DNA of 64,000 nt from Pirellula staleyi DSM 6068 (lineage in GTDB: Bacteria; Planctomycetota; Planctomycetia; Pirellulales; Pirellulaceae), in the NCBI RefSeq assembly GCF_000025185.1, contig NC_013720.1:1736001-1800000 (forward strand), in the 5' to 3' direction. The notes under the pieces are model-generated. The model saw only the letters and a list, made by a program, of their open reading frames with translations. It had not been told where the DNA came from and did not search any database. Position 1 is the first letter of the stretch, and every line of letters begins with the position of its first letter. Both the position numbers and the translations under genes were made by a program. Below, in pieces: positions 19,173-28,224 of the stretch.

Positions 19173-20747
19173 TCAGCTATCGGCATCGTCTTGGGGACGT
19201 TTTGTTCCCGAGAAATAGTCGCGGGCTTTCGTCAGCAAACTCCAGAGCTCGGCGGGAGTGGTGAGTCGATCCCATTCGCGCCGCGCTACGTTGGCGAGTC
19301 CACCGGCCGGGAACTGCATCTCGTTGCGGAAGTAGACGATGAACACTGCTCCGATCCAGCGCGTCACCAGCGCTTGCACAACACCTTGCAGCACACCGCC
19401 CGCGAGTGTTCCTGCGAGTGGAATCGATTTGAGCATACTCGCGACAGCCGATGTGACCGCTGGAGCTGCAGCATTCACCCCAAGAATCGCAATCAGGTTC
19501 TTGCCTAGTTCTGCGAGAAGTCGCGATGCGGCCGACATATCGATCGGCTGTCGATAAACGCGCGCAATCTCGACCACCATTTTCAGCGAAATGGCCGAGC
19601 CCACCACCAAATCGAGCGCCATCGGCGCGACAGCAGCAGCGGCACCAGCGCCCCACATATGCTGGTCGACGATTTGCCAGGCACGCTTGTCGAGCGCTAG
19701 GCGAACACGCTCGCGCGCTTCTTCGACAAGGCCCCGCGAGCGGAGCAGCAAGTTGGCCAGCAGCAGTTCTTTCCCGTCGCGGGCGACAACTTTCTCGAGC
19801 CGTCGCGCGAGTTCGTCGATATCGGCAGGCTGTTCGTAGGTCTCTTCTTTTTCGCCGCCACCGGCGAGCAGCCGGGTGCGGGTTCGTACGACGTTTTGCG
19901 AGGTCACGGTCACCACATCGGCGGCGGTCGTAATTCCTTGCAGTTGCTCGGCTAGTTGCCCGGCGAGTTTCGCGCGATCGGCGGGTGCATACCAGTCCTG
20001 CTTGTTCAGACAAACAATCACGCGCTTTTCCATCGCCTTGAGCCGCACCAGCAGCGCGTGCTCGTGATTCCGCAGCGGACCATCGACCACCAGCAGAACC
20101 AAGTCGGCATTGCGTGCCGACGCTGCTGTGACGATCAGCCGCTCGTCTCCATCGACCTCGGCCAGGCCCGGCGTATCGACCAGCAGCACGCGGTCGTCTC
20201 CTGGCCAGGGGACCTCTTGCCGCACGAGTGTCGTTCCACCGCGCGGATCGGTCGAAAAAATATCGCGGCCCGCCAGCGCATTGAGGAGCGAACTTTTGCC
20301 ACTGGAAATGCTGCCGAAGGCGACGATTTCGAGCACCTCGGCCGCTTGCTTTTGCTCGACATTTTGCACCAGCTTGTCGAGTTGCTCTTTGACGGCTGGG
20401 TCGACCGAGGCGTCGGCCGCCAGTTCCGAGACAGCGGCTAGATTTCCCGCCACTTGCGACTCTTTTTCACTCACACTCAGCTGGCTGGGGTTCTTTTCCG
20501 CTGCCGCCCGTGCCGACTTCTTTTGCGTGGTGTTGCGAACCAGTTTCCAGATCACCGTCCCCAGGGTCCCCAGCAGCAATGCTGCCCCCAGGCCCATCGC
20601 GCCGAGATAGAGGTAGTTCCAAGGTGGCGACAGGCTTTGCGCCCGCTCGTAGTGGTCCATCACTGTCGGCGGCAGCCACACCAGCAGCGCTCCAACTGCC
20701 GCGAGCGTCACCAGCAGCAGGATTCCTTGGAACGGTCGGAGCGACAT
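19173..20747 (-). CDS. Membrane-anchored Era/dynamin-like GTPase (DUF697-like)
   Basis: A 524-residue protein related to its downstream neighbour but with two N-terminal transmembrane helices (residues about 8-25 and 45-68). A charged linker leads to the G domain: P-loop GSISSGKS at 145-152, switch-region RGGTTLVRQ at 169-177, DTPG at 191-194 and NKQD at 248-251. The C-terminal part has Ala/Gly-rich hydrophobic segments like DUF697 (GAGAAAAVAPMALDLVVGSA; GTLAGGVLQGVVQALV). The ATG at 20747 is used since the hydrophobic N-terminus begins there. It is divergent from the acyltransferase/synthetase fusion, 175 bases away. Confidence 0.82.
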   Translation of the reverse strand: MSLRPFQGILLLVTLAAVGALLVWLPPTVMDHYERAQSLSPPWNYLYLGAMGLGAALLLGTLGTVIWKLVRNTTQKKSARAAAEKNPSQLSVSEKESQVAGNLAAVSELAADASVDPAVKEQLDKLVQNVEQKQAAEVLEIVAFGSISSGKSSLLNALAGRDIFSTDPRGGTTLVRQEVPWPGDDRVLLVDTPGLAEVDGDERLIVTAASARNADLVLLVVDGPLRNHEHALLVRLKAMEKRVIVCLNKQDWYAPADRAKLAGQLAEQLQGITTAADVVTVTSQNVVRTRTRLLAGGGEKEETYEQPADIDELARRLEKVVARDGKELLLANLLLRSRGLVEEARERVRLALDKRAWQIVDQHMWGAGAAAAVAPMALDLVVGSAISLKMVVEIARVYRQPIDMSAASRLLAELGKNLIAILGVNAAAPAVTSAVASMLKSIPLAGTLAGGVLQGVVQALVTRWIGAVFIVYFRNEMQFPAGGLANVARREWDRLTTPAELWSLLTKARDYFSGTKRPQDDADS

Positions 20748-20922
20748 AAAATTCGTGCGAGCCTTGACGGAGTTGCGACAATAGGGACGCCCAATCGGGC
20801 CAGAAATCTCTTCACGTCGGTTTGGACAAACCACTCGGTGCGGCGTTGCGGGGGCCCAACTCCCCCTGCTACCCTACCAAGGCATTCGCTCTAAACTCGG
20901 CCATCTTGTGTAAACCTCTATC

Positions 20923-23900
20923 ATGACTAAGCCGCCCGCGAGCGACAACCAACCCGCCACCTCCCCTGTCCTAGTCCCATCGGCCGAGGCTGAGACCAAT
21001 CAGGAACTCGTGGGCCAGTATGGCCTTGGGTCGATTGCGTTCCTCAGTCTGCTCGTCACGCAGTTCCTCACGGCGGTGAACGATAACATCTTCCGCTGGC
21101 TGGTGATCGGCGTCGCTAAGCAGTACGTCAAGGAAGAGGAGATCAGCTACGTTCTCGTCGGAGGGACCGCTGGCTTTGTCCTCCCCTATCTCGTGCTTGC
21201 TTCACCAGCGGGCTATTTGGCCGATCGATTCAGCAAGAGCTCGGTTATTTTCGTCTGCAAAGTGGCCGAAATTGTGATCATGGCGCTCGGCGTCGGCGCA
21301 ATTGCCCTGGGGCACGCCAATGAAACCTGGGCGTTCTATTCGATCTTCGCGGTCGTCTCGCTGATGGGTGCCCAGAGCGCCCTGTTTGCGCCGGCACGTG
21401 CCGGTAGCTTGCCCGAAGTGCTACGTCCCGAGTTGCTCTCGAAGGCAAATGGTTTTTTTGGTCTTGCGACGGTGATCGCGACGGTCATCGGAATGATCGT
21501 CGGCTGTAAAGTCTCCGACTACACCGTTCCCAAGGGGCTCGAGCATTTGTGGGTCACAGCAGCCGTGCTGATCGGAGTGGCTGTGGTCGGAACCATCACC
21601 GCTTGGCCCCTGAAGAAATTGCCCGCAGGCGCTCCGTGGCGCAAGTTCCCTTGGGACTTTCCCGTTCAAACCTATCGCGATTTGCGGACACTCGCCTCGA
21701 ACTTGCCGATGCTGCGGGTCGCGGTGGGCATTCTGTTTTTCTACGCCATCGGGTCCCTCGCGCAGCTGAACATCGACCAGCTTGCCACCGAAGGTGGCGC
21801 CAATGCCGAAAGTGACAAGGTGCCGCTCCTGCTCGCGCTCATCGCCGGTGTTTGCGTCGGCAATGTGCTGGCTGGCTATTGGTCGGGCGATCATGTCGAA
21901 CTCGGCATCCTGCCGCTCGGTGCCGCTGGCATCGCGCTCAGCTCGCTCCTGTTCTGCACCGTGCCAGTCGACCTGTTTCAGGAGAACGTCGCGATCTCCG
22001 GTGGGGTGATCTGGGCGATGGTGCTGCTGGTGACGCTCGGCATCAGCGCGGGGCTGTTTTGTGTCCCGCTCGAAGCCTATTTGCAGCATCGCAGCGAGCG
22101 CGCCTCGCGCGGTTCGATCCTCTCGGCCTCGAATTTTTTAACCTTTAGTGGGATCTGTTTGTCGTCGATCCTCTACGCCGTGCTCCGCATCCCATTTTGG
22201 TCGACAGCCGAGGGAACAAAGTCGGAACTCTTCTCCCCTCAGAGCGTGTTCCTGCTGTGCGGTCTGCTCACCATCGGGGTCTTCTTCTACATCGTGCTGC
22301 TCCTGCCGCAGGCGACAGTCCGATTCATGATGTGGCTGCTGGCGAGCACCATCTATCGCATCACGATCAAAGGTCGCCACAATTTGCCTGCCACCGGTGG
22401 CGCTCTCCTTGCGCCGAACCATATCACCTGGATCGATGGCCTGCTATTGATGCTCACCAGCTCGCGCCCAATTCGCATGGTGGCCTACGCGCCGAACATC
22501 GAGAATCCGTGGGTGAAACGACTCGCCGACATGTTTGGCGTCATTCCGATTCACCCAGCCCGACCCAAAACGATTGTGCAGGCCTTTCGAACCGCGCGCG
22601 AGGCGCTGGCAAATGGCGAGCTCGTCTGCATTTTCCCCGAAGGTGGCCTCACTCGCTCGGGACAAGTGCAAGCGTTTCGCCCCGGCACGATGAAGATCCT
22701 CGATGGGGTCGATGTGCCGGTCATCCCGGTCTATTTCGATGGGCTGTGGGGGAGTATTTTCAGCTTCGAGGCAGGCAAGTTCTTTTGGAAATGGCCTCGC
22801 CGCATACCGTATCCGATGAGTATTCACTTTGGACCGCCGATCGCAGCCGCGCAAGATATGCATGCGATTCGACAGGCCGTTCTCGCCCTTGGAAGTCAGG
22901 CAACGAAGGAGCGCTCCGCAGCTATGCTCTCGCCCACCCGCTGGATGATTCGTCAATGCAAGGCACGTAAGAAGACTTCCAAAATCGCCGACTCCATGGG
23001 GGGCGATCTCACCGGCGGCGAGCTGCTGGCTCGCGCCCTGGTGCTGCGCCGCTTGCTGCGCCGTGGTGTGCTGGCAAACGACGAAAAAATCGTCGGCGTT
23101 CTGCTGCCACCCTCCACCGGCGGCATGGTCGTCAACATGGCCCTTGCGCTCGATAAACGGGTCAGCGCCAATCTGAACTACACCGTCACCAGCGACGTGA
23201 TGAATGCCTGCATTGCGCAGGCCAAGATCAAGCACATCCTGACGAGTCGCAAGTTCATCGACAAACTGGGGGAGTTCAAGCTCGATGCCGAATTTGTCTA
23301 CCTCGAAGACTTCGCCACGAAACCGACCCTCCTCGACAAGATCGCTGCAGGACTAGCCGCCTACGTTCTGCCGACCTGGTGGGTCGAATCGTCCCTCGGT
23401 CTCCAAAGCATCAAGCCCGACGATGTGCTCACCATCATCTTCACCTCTGGTAGCACCGGCACACCCAAGGGGGTGATGCTGACACATCAGAACATCGGTT
23501 CCAACGTCGAAGCGATCGACCAAGTGGTGCGGCTGAAGTCGTCCGATGTCCTCGTCGGAATCCTGCCGTTCTTCCATTCGTTTGGCTACACCGTCACGCT
23601 ATGGGGTGTCGCGGCCCTCAACATCAAGGGGATCTATCACTACAGTCCGCTCGATGCCAAGCAGATTGGCAAGCTGACGAAAAAGCATGGGGGCACACTT
23701 CTACTGTCGACCCCGACGTTCATGCGCACCTACTTGCGCCGCTGCGAGAAAGACGAATTCGCCACGCTCGACGTCGTGGTTTGCGGGGCCGAAAAGCTGC
23801 CGAAAGAGCTCGCCGATGCGTACGAAGAAAAGTTTGGCGTCCGTCCTGTGGAAGGCTACGGCACCACCGAGCTTTCGCCCCTGGTGAGTGTGAACATTCC

Positions 23901-24519
23901 GCCGACACGTCGCGCCGACAATTTCCAAACCGACTGCAAAGAAGGTTCCGTGGGACGCACCGTTCCCGGAGTCTCGGCCAAAGTGCTCCACCCCGAAACC
24001 GGCGAAGTGTGCAAAGCAGGCGAGCCCGGCATGCTCTGGATCGGCGGGCCAAACGTCATGAAGGGGTATCTCGACCAGCCCGAACTCACTAATAAGGTGG
24101 TGAAAGAAGGCTGGTATCAAACAGGGGATATCGCCTACCTCGACGACGAAGGGTTCATCTTCATCACCGGCCGGCTGAGTCGTTTTTCGAAGATCGGCGG
24201 CGAAATGGTGCCGCATATCAAAATCGAAGAGTCGCTCATTCAGCTACTCGGCGAAGGGGAGGACGAAAAGCCGCGCATCGCCGTCACTTCGGTCTCCGAC
24301 GAGCGCAAAGGCGAGCGGCTGATTGTGCTCCACACACAGCTTCCCAAAACGACCGACGAACTCCGCAAGGGACTTTCGGAACTCGGCCTGCCGAACCTCT
24401 TCATCCCCGGCGCCGACGGCTTTCTGCTCGTGGACGAACTCCCCGTGCTCGGCACCGGTAAACTCGACCTCAAAGCGATGAAATCCCTCGCCGAAAAGCT
24501 AACTGCCGAAGAGGCGTAA
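20923..24519 (+). CDS. aas: LplT-PlsC-acyl-ACP synthetase triple fusion (Aas-like)
   Basis: A 1198-residue inner-membrane protein with three units. Residues about 25-455 are an MFS domain of the LplT type (TQFLTAVNDNIFR; AGYLADRFSK; LMGAQSALFAP). Residues about 470-690 are a PlsC acyltransferase, with H500-I-T-W-I-D505 as the HX4D catalytic pair and FPEGGLTRSG as the glycerophosphate motif. Residues about 720-1190 are an AMP-forming acyl-ACP synthetase with TSGSTGTPKG at 841-850, EGYGTTELSP and a YQTGDIAYLDDEGF motif. The expected role is to import lysophospholipid, activate fatty acid on ACP, and re-acylate it. In E. coli the transporter and enzyme are separate; the fusion is known in other bacteria (recalled). 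Confidence 0.93.
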   Translation: MTKPPASDNQPATSPVLVPSAEAETNQELVGQYGLGSIAFLSLLVTQFLTAVNDNIFRWLVIGVAKQYVKEEEISYVLVGGTAGFVLPYLVLASPAGYLADRFSKSSVIFVCKVAEIVIMALGVGAIALGHANETWAFYSIFAVVSLMGAQSALFAPARAGSLPEVLRPELLSKANGFFGLATVIATVIGMIVGCKVSDYTVPKGLEHLWVTAAVLIGVAVVGTITAWPLKKLPAGAPWRKFPWDFPVQTYRDLRTLASNLPMLRVAVGILFFYAIGSLAQLNIDQLATEGGANAESDKVPLLLALIAGVCVGNVLAGYWSGDHVELGILPLGAAGIALSSLLFCTVPVDLFQENVAISGGVIWAMVLLVTLGISAGLFCVPLEAYLQHRSERASRGSILSASNFLTFSGICLSSILYAVLRIPFWSTAEGTKSELFSPQSVFLLCGLLTIGVFFYIVLLLPQATVRFMMWLLASTIYRITIKGRHNLPATGGALLAPNHITWIDGLLLMLTSSRPIRMVAYAPNIENPWVKRLADMFGVIPIHPARPKTIVQAFRTAREALANGELVCIFPEGGLTRSGQVQAFRPGTMKILDGVDVPVIPVYFDGLWGSIFSFEAGKFFWKWPRRIPYPMSIHFGPPIAAAQDMHAIRQAVLALGSQATKERSAAMLSPTRWMIRQCKARKKTSKIADSMGGDLTGGELLARALVLRRLLRRGVLANDEKIVGVLLPPSTGGMVVNMALALDKRVSANLNYTVTSDVMNACIAQAKIKHILTSRKFIDKLGEFKLDAEFVYLEDFATKPTLLDKIAAGLAAYVLPTWWVESSLGLQSIKPDDVLTIIFTSGSTGTPKGVMLTHQNIGSNVEAIDQVVRLKSSDVLVGILPFFHSFGYTVTLWGVAALNIKGIYHYSPLDAKQIGKLTKKHGGTLLLSTPTFMRTYLRRCEKDEFATLDVVVCGAEKLPKELADAYEEKFGVRPVEGYGTTELSPLVSVNIPPTRRADNFQTDCKEGSVGRTVPGVSAKVLHPETGEVCKAGEPGMLWIGGPNVMKGYLDQPELTNKVVKEGWYQTGDIAYLDDEGFIFITGRLSRFSKIGGEMVPHIKIEESLIQLLGEGEDEKPRIAVTSVSDERKGERLIVLHTQLPKTTDELRKGLSELGLPNLFIPGADGFLLVDELPVLGTGKLDLKAMKSLAEKLTAEEA

Positions 24520-24551
24520 CAGAACTTCACTCGTGATCGTTCCGGCTCATC

Positions 24552-24576
24552 CATCCGGCCCAGTGGTGGCCGGATG
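24552..24576 (+). terminator. Terminator-like hairpin after the aas fusion
   Basis: CATCCGGCC and GGCCGGATG form a perfect 9-bp stem around a 7-base loop, followed by TTGCATTT. It lies 32 bases after the stop codon and between convergent genes, so it may serve both strands. Confidence 0.7.
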
Positions 24577-24632
24577 TTGCATTTACAGAAGCCCTGGAGT
24601 GAGGTGGGTGAAGCTGGCTCGTCAAACGGATG

Positions 24633-25676
24633 CTACTTCACCCACTCGTAGCCTGCGGCGGTGAGCCTAAGGTCTTTGGCACCGCGATGGGTGTCGTAGA
24701 CTTCGTTCATTTCTTCAATCGAGTCGAAGTAGCCGACGATGTAAGCGGCCGAAAGTGTCTCGCCCGCTTTAATGGGGCGCTCACCCATTTCTTGGATAAA
24801 GCAGATATAGCTCCGCTGGTGGCACCAGGCCTCGCTCACAATCGTGGGGTCGAGCGTCATCCCGACAAGCCACGGACCAGCCGCCCCGGTCTTCGGGTCG
24901 CGCAGCTGATAGCCGCGAATCATCCGCTCGGGTGATTTGTCGAGTTTGGCAAAGGCATCGCGGCGGTAGTTGAACTTTTCGTCGGGGGCAAAGTTCACGA
25001 GGAACTCCTTCGACGGAATGAGCCCGATGTAGCTCAAATAGATCTGCGAGAAGGTGTCGCCCTCTTTGTGCTTCACGTGTCCCGGCATGTCGATGCGCAG
25101 GAACATCGCCTCGCTATCGTTCTTCGCATGTATCCGGTCGGAGGAGAAAAAGTAGCGTTTTCCTTCGGGAAAAACGATCGTTTGCTCCCACGTACTGCCG
25201 GTCTTTTTGCCAGGAGCAGCGGTCGTGTAAGCATACGACTGCTCGACTGCTACGAAGTCTTTACCCGTGGTTACTTTGGGCTCGAGCACCTTGGCCTGCG
25301 TGCAAATCTGCGGACCTTCGATCGAGCGCTTGGCGCGCTGGCCGTGATACTCGTTTCCAAATTGATAGACCATCTCGCTCGGCAGCTTTTCGCGATAGGC
25401 TTCGTCGCTACCTGGTTCCATGATCCAGTCGACAATATCGAGACCAAAGCCGGGATCGTGAAACCCGGTCTTCTTGTCGACGAAAGTCCCTGCCGCAATG
25501 CCGGTGACGTAGCCCTTCTTTTTGATCGTCGCGCTGAGGGTGGGCGTGGCGATGCGAATCGACTCGTCATCTTCGACGACGGTGGTCGGCGGGGCGACAC
25601 CTTCGAGCGGCAGGCAGGTGCTAACCCCCAGCGTTAAGAGGATCGAAACCAACAGCGATTGCAGCAGGCGAGTCAT
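24633..25676 (-). CDS. Secreted hypothetical protein
   Basis: A 347-residue exported protein. The signal peptide spans about residues 1-22 (LLQSLLVSILLTLGVSTCLP); the Cys there is not in a good lipobox. The mature protein is rich in beta strands and aromatic residues (FGNEYHGQRAKRSIEGPQIC; FFSSDRIHAKNDSEAMFLRI), a pattern seen in carbohydrate-processing beta-sandwich proteins, but I do not recognise a family or active site. GAGGAG precedes the ATG by seven bases. The three genes that follow on the same strand (ABM, peroxiredoxin and epimerase lie upstream in transcription) may be loosely linked. Confidence 0.7.
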   Translation of the reverse strand: MTRLLQSLLVSILLTLGVSTCLPLEGVAPPTTVVEDDESIRIATPTLSATIKKKGYVTGIAAGTFVDKKTGFHDPGFGLDIVDWIMEPGSDEAYREKLPSEMVYQFGNEYHGQRAKRSIEGPQICTQAKVLEPKVTTGKDFVAVEQSYAYTTAAPGKKTGSTWEQTIVFPEGKRYFFSSDRIHAKNDSEAMFLRIDMPGHVKHKEGDTFSQIYLSYIGLIPSKEFLVNFAPDEKFNYRRDAFAKLDKSPERMIRGYQLRDPKTGAAGPWLVGMTLDPTIVSEAWCHQRSYICFIQEMGERPIKAGETLSAAYIVGYFDSIEEMNEVYDTHRGAKDLRLTAAGYEWVK

Positions 25677-25766
25677 CGAAGGGCTCCTCAGCAGAAGTAT
25701 GCGGCGAGGAGCGCAAGTCTAAAGGAACCGATGTCGCGCTGGCAAACATTTTGCCGAGCGAGCCAG

Positions 25767-26099
25767 TTAGGACTCCGGCGAAAATTTCACTTCGCTGGCG
25801 ATTTCGCAGATTCGCAGGTGATACCAGCGATACCACTCGCTGCGGCCCCGCATCTGGGCTTCGCGATGTTCAGCCTCGTCGCGCCAAGCCTTGATGGCGG
25901 CGAGATCGGTCCAGTACGAGATGGTGATTCCCAGCCCATCGTTGCCGCGCACACTTTCGACATCGACAAAGCCGGGCATCAGCCGCGCGAGATGTTCCAT
26001 CCGCTCGGCCATCGCAGCGTACTCGGCATGACCTGTAGCTGTTCGCTGCGATGTAAAGATGACGGCATAGCGGGCCGGTGGGCGAATCTCGTGGTTCAT
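25767..26099 (-). CDS. Antibiotic-biosynthesis-monooxygenase (ABM) fold protein
   Basis: A 110-residue protein with the ferredoxin-like ABM pattern: a first strand YAVIFTSQR, a helix with YAAMAERMEHLARLMPGF, a strand VDVESVRGNDGLGITISYW, and a helix ending with WRDEAEHREAQMRGR, followed by SEWYRWYHLRICEI. The GFxxVESVR and SYWxDLAAIKAWR words are typical of the YciI/ABM group. Such proteins include quinol monooxygenases and haem-degrading enzymes, but many have no assigned reaction. The ATG at 26099 is chosen because the fold starts there; upstream frame residues are Arg/Pro-rich. Confidence 0.85.
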   Translation of the reverse strand: MNHEIRPPARYAVIFTSQRTATGHAEYAAMAERMEHLARLMPGFVDVESVRGNDGLGITISYWTDLAAIKAWRDEAEHREAQMRGRSEWYRWYHLRICEIASEVKFSPES

Positions 26100-26158
26100 A
26101 AGGCGTGGAAGACCCCTGCGAGGTTCGCACTCCCCAGCTGCGAGCTTGTGCCCCGCAG

Positions 26159-26632
26159 TTAGGCGAGTTCCTGAAGCGCGGCCAGAACTTGCTCGTCGTG
26201 GCCGTCGACTTTGACCGCTTTCCACACCTTCTTAATCACACCATCGCCGCCGATGATGAAGGTGCTGCGAGCGATTCCCATCGACTTTTTGCCGTACATA
26301 TTCTTTTCACGCCAGGCTCCGAATTTTTCGGCGACGGCGTGATCGGGATCGGCCAGCAGCGGGAAGTTTAAGTTGAATTTGTCCCGGAACTTACCGTGGC
26401 TGGCGGCATCGTCGGGGCTGACGCCCAGCACCACCGCGCCGAGCTTCTTGAGGTCGGCTGCCTTGTCGCGAAACGCACAGGCTTCCTTGGTGCAGCCGGG
26501 GGTGTCGTCTTTGGGGTAGAAGTACAAAACGACTGGTTTCCCTTTGAAATCAGCCAGTTTCACTTTTTTGCCATCGTCGGCGACCAAAGTAAATGCCGGC
26601 GCTTTGGCGCCTTCTTCCAGCCACTCGCTCAT
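26159..26632 (-). CDS. bcp: Thioredoxin-dependent peroxiredoxin, Bcp/PrxQ type
   Basis: A 157-residue cytosolic peroxidase that reduces hydrogen peroxide and organic hydroperoxides with thioredoxin. After GAKAPAFTL and GKPVVLYFYPKDDTPGCT comes the peroxidatic Cys, with a second Cys five residues later (CTKEAC) as in atypical 2-Cys BCP proteins. Further Prx features are GVSPDD, NFPLLADPD and STFIIGGDG. The length matches the family. The ATG at 26632 follows GGAG with eight bases spacing; the frame upstream to 26749 is not conserved. It lies 60 bases upstream of the ABM gene and 137 bases downstream of the epimerase. Confidence 0.96.
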   Translation of the reverse strand: MSEWLEEGAKAPAFTLVADDGKKVKLADFKGKPVVLYFYPKDDTPGCTKEACAFRDKAADLKKLGAVVLGVSPDDAASHGKFRDKFNLNFPLLADPDHAVAEKFGAWREKNMYGKKSMGIARSTFIIGGDGVIKKVWKAVKVDGHDEQVLAALQELA

Positions 26633-26769
26633 GATGAAAACTCCGCAGGGATGCGCATTGCTACCGAGAATAAATCGAGACCGATCGAAGGCCACGCGAG
26701 CAACTTGGGTTCGCGCAGCCTCCTGTGTTCCACGATAGCGGCTGGTCAAGGGACCACCGTGAGTCGCAG

Positions 26770-27954
26770 TTACTTCTCGACCGAGAATTGGTGGACGGTG
26801 GTCGATTGATACTTCGCGCCGGGCTTGAGCACAGTGCTTGGAAAGGCAGGTTGGTTCGGCGAATCGGGATAGTGCTGCGTCTCGAGGCAGAACGCTTCGT
26901 GCTGCTTAAATCCGCCGCCACCTTCGCTCCCATCGAGGAAGTTGCCGCAGTAGAGCTGGATACCAGGTTCGGTGGTGCTGATCGTCATCACGCGGCCACT
27001 CTTGGGGTCTTTCACCGTGGCGGCGAGCGCGAGCTTGGCGTCCTGATTACGGAGGACGTAGCAGTGGTCGTAGCCCTTGGTGGTGTGTGGTTCTTTTTTC
27101 AGCTCATCGATGCGGGCGCCGATCTTCTCGGTCTTGGTGAAGTCCATCGCGGTTCCCTTCACCGGGGCGAGTTCGCCGGTGGGAATGCCACCTGCATCGA
27201 CAGGCAGAAATTTGTCGGCCTCGATCTGTAAGTGATGATCGAGAATCTGTCCACTTCCTGCTCCGCCGAGATTCCAGTAGCAGTGATTCGTGAGGTTCAC
27301 GACCGTCGCTTTGTCGGTGGTAGCTTCGTACTCCATCCGAAGTTCGTTGTCTTTGGTCACACTGTAGGTGACTTGGGCCCGAAGGTTGCCGGGATAGCCT
27401 TCCTCTCCATCCTTGCTGGTGTAGCTGAACTTGATCCCGACGCTGCTGTCGGTCTTCACTTCTTCCGCGTTCCACACCACTGCATCGAAGGCCTTAAGAC
27501 CACCGTGCAAGTGATTCGGGCCATTGTTCACGGCCAGGGTGTACTCCGCGCCGTCGAGTTTGAACTTTCCTTTGGCAATGCGATTGCAGTAGCGACCGAC
27601 GGTGCTGCCAAAATAAGGATGACGCTCGAGATAGCCTGTTGGCGATTCAAAGGAAAGGGTGAGGTTGGTGAACTTCCCCTCGCGATCGGGCGATTCGACA
27701 CTCACCACAGTTGCGCCGTAGTTAATCAGCTTGACGCGCAGACCGCTCCCATTGTCGAGCGAGTACATCTCCATCGGGGTGCCATCTTTGGTTTTGCCAA
27801 TCGAATGCTTTGCGATGCTCATGGATTTCTTAGTTGCAGGAGAGGAGGAATCGTCGGCTGCCAGTGCTGGCGCGAAGGTGCTACTAACCAGTAGCAGCGT
27901 GCCGAGGATGAGGACGCCGACAGAGATGCCAAATGGACTGAAAAATCGCAACAT
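26770..27954 (-). CDS. Secreted aldose 1-epimerase (galactose mutarotase family)
   Basis: A 394-residue protein with a signal peptide (ISVGVLILGTLLLVSSTFAPALA, residues about 9-31) in front of a full GalM domain. Conserved pieces are YFGSTVGRYCNRIAKGKF, NGPNHLHGG, VNLTNHCYWNLGG (catalytic His region), LPVDAGGIPTGE and GIQLYCGNFLDG near the C-terminal Glu region. Aldose 1-epimerases interconvert alpha and beta anomers of hexoses; an exported form suggests a role in periplasmic sugar processing, typical of polysaccharide-degrading planctomycetes (inference). The ATG at 27954 is preferred since the signal peptide starts there; the upstream 81 residues in frame are not protein-like. Confidence 0.93.
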   Translation of the reverse strand: MLRFFSPFGISVGVLILGTLLLVSSTFAPALAADDSSSPATKKSMSIAKHSIGKTKDGTPMEMYSLDNGSGLRVKLINYGATVVSVESPDREGKFTNLTLSFESPTGYLERHPYFGSTVGRYCNRIAKGKFKLDGAEYTLAVNNGPNHLHGGLKAFDAVVWNAEEVKTDSSVGIKFSYTSKDGEEGYPGNLRAQVTYSVTKDNELRMEYEATTDKATVVNLTNHCYWNLGGAGSGQILDHHLQIEADKFLPVDAGGIPTGELAPVKGTAMDFTKTEKIGARIDELKKEPHTTKGYDHCYVLRNQDAKLALAATVKDPKSGRVMTISTTEPGIQLYCGNFLDGSEGGGGFKQHEAFCLETQHYPDSPNQPAFPSTVLKPGAKYQSTTVHQFSVEK

Positions 27955-28224
27955 GGGAGAGGTTTCCGCTACTGAAGTTGCTGGTTCGACGACGGCTGTT
28001 GGAACGGGGATCGGAGCAGAATTCTGCGCCGCTGTTCCAGCCAGTATCGCATTATGAAGCTCGCCGCGTGCGCCGTAAAGCAGCGGCCAATTTTCCGCAG
28101 AAAAGGCTTGTTTTCTGCAGAACGAGGCATTTCTCCAGGGGCAAGACTCACTTGCGGCGAATTCTCGCCAAAAAACTATTCCCCAGGTGCAAGGCACTCA
28201 GCCTAGCGGCAACATGATGAGTGT

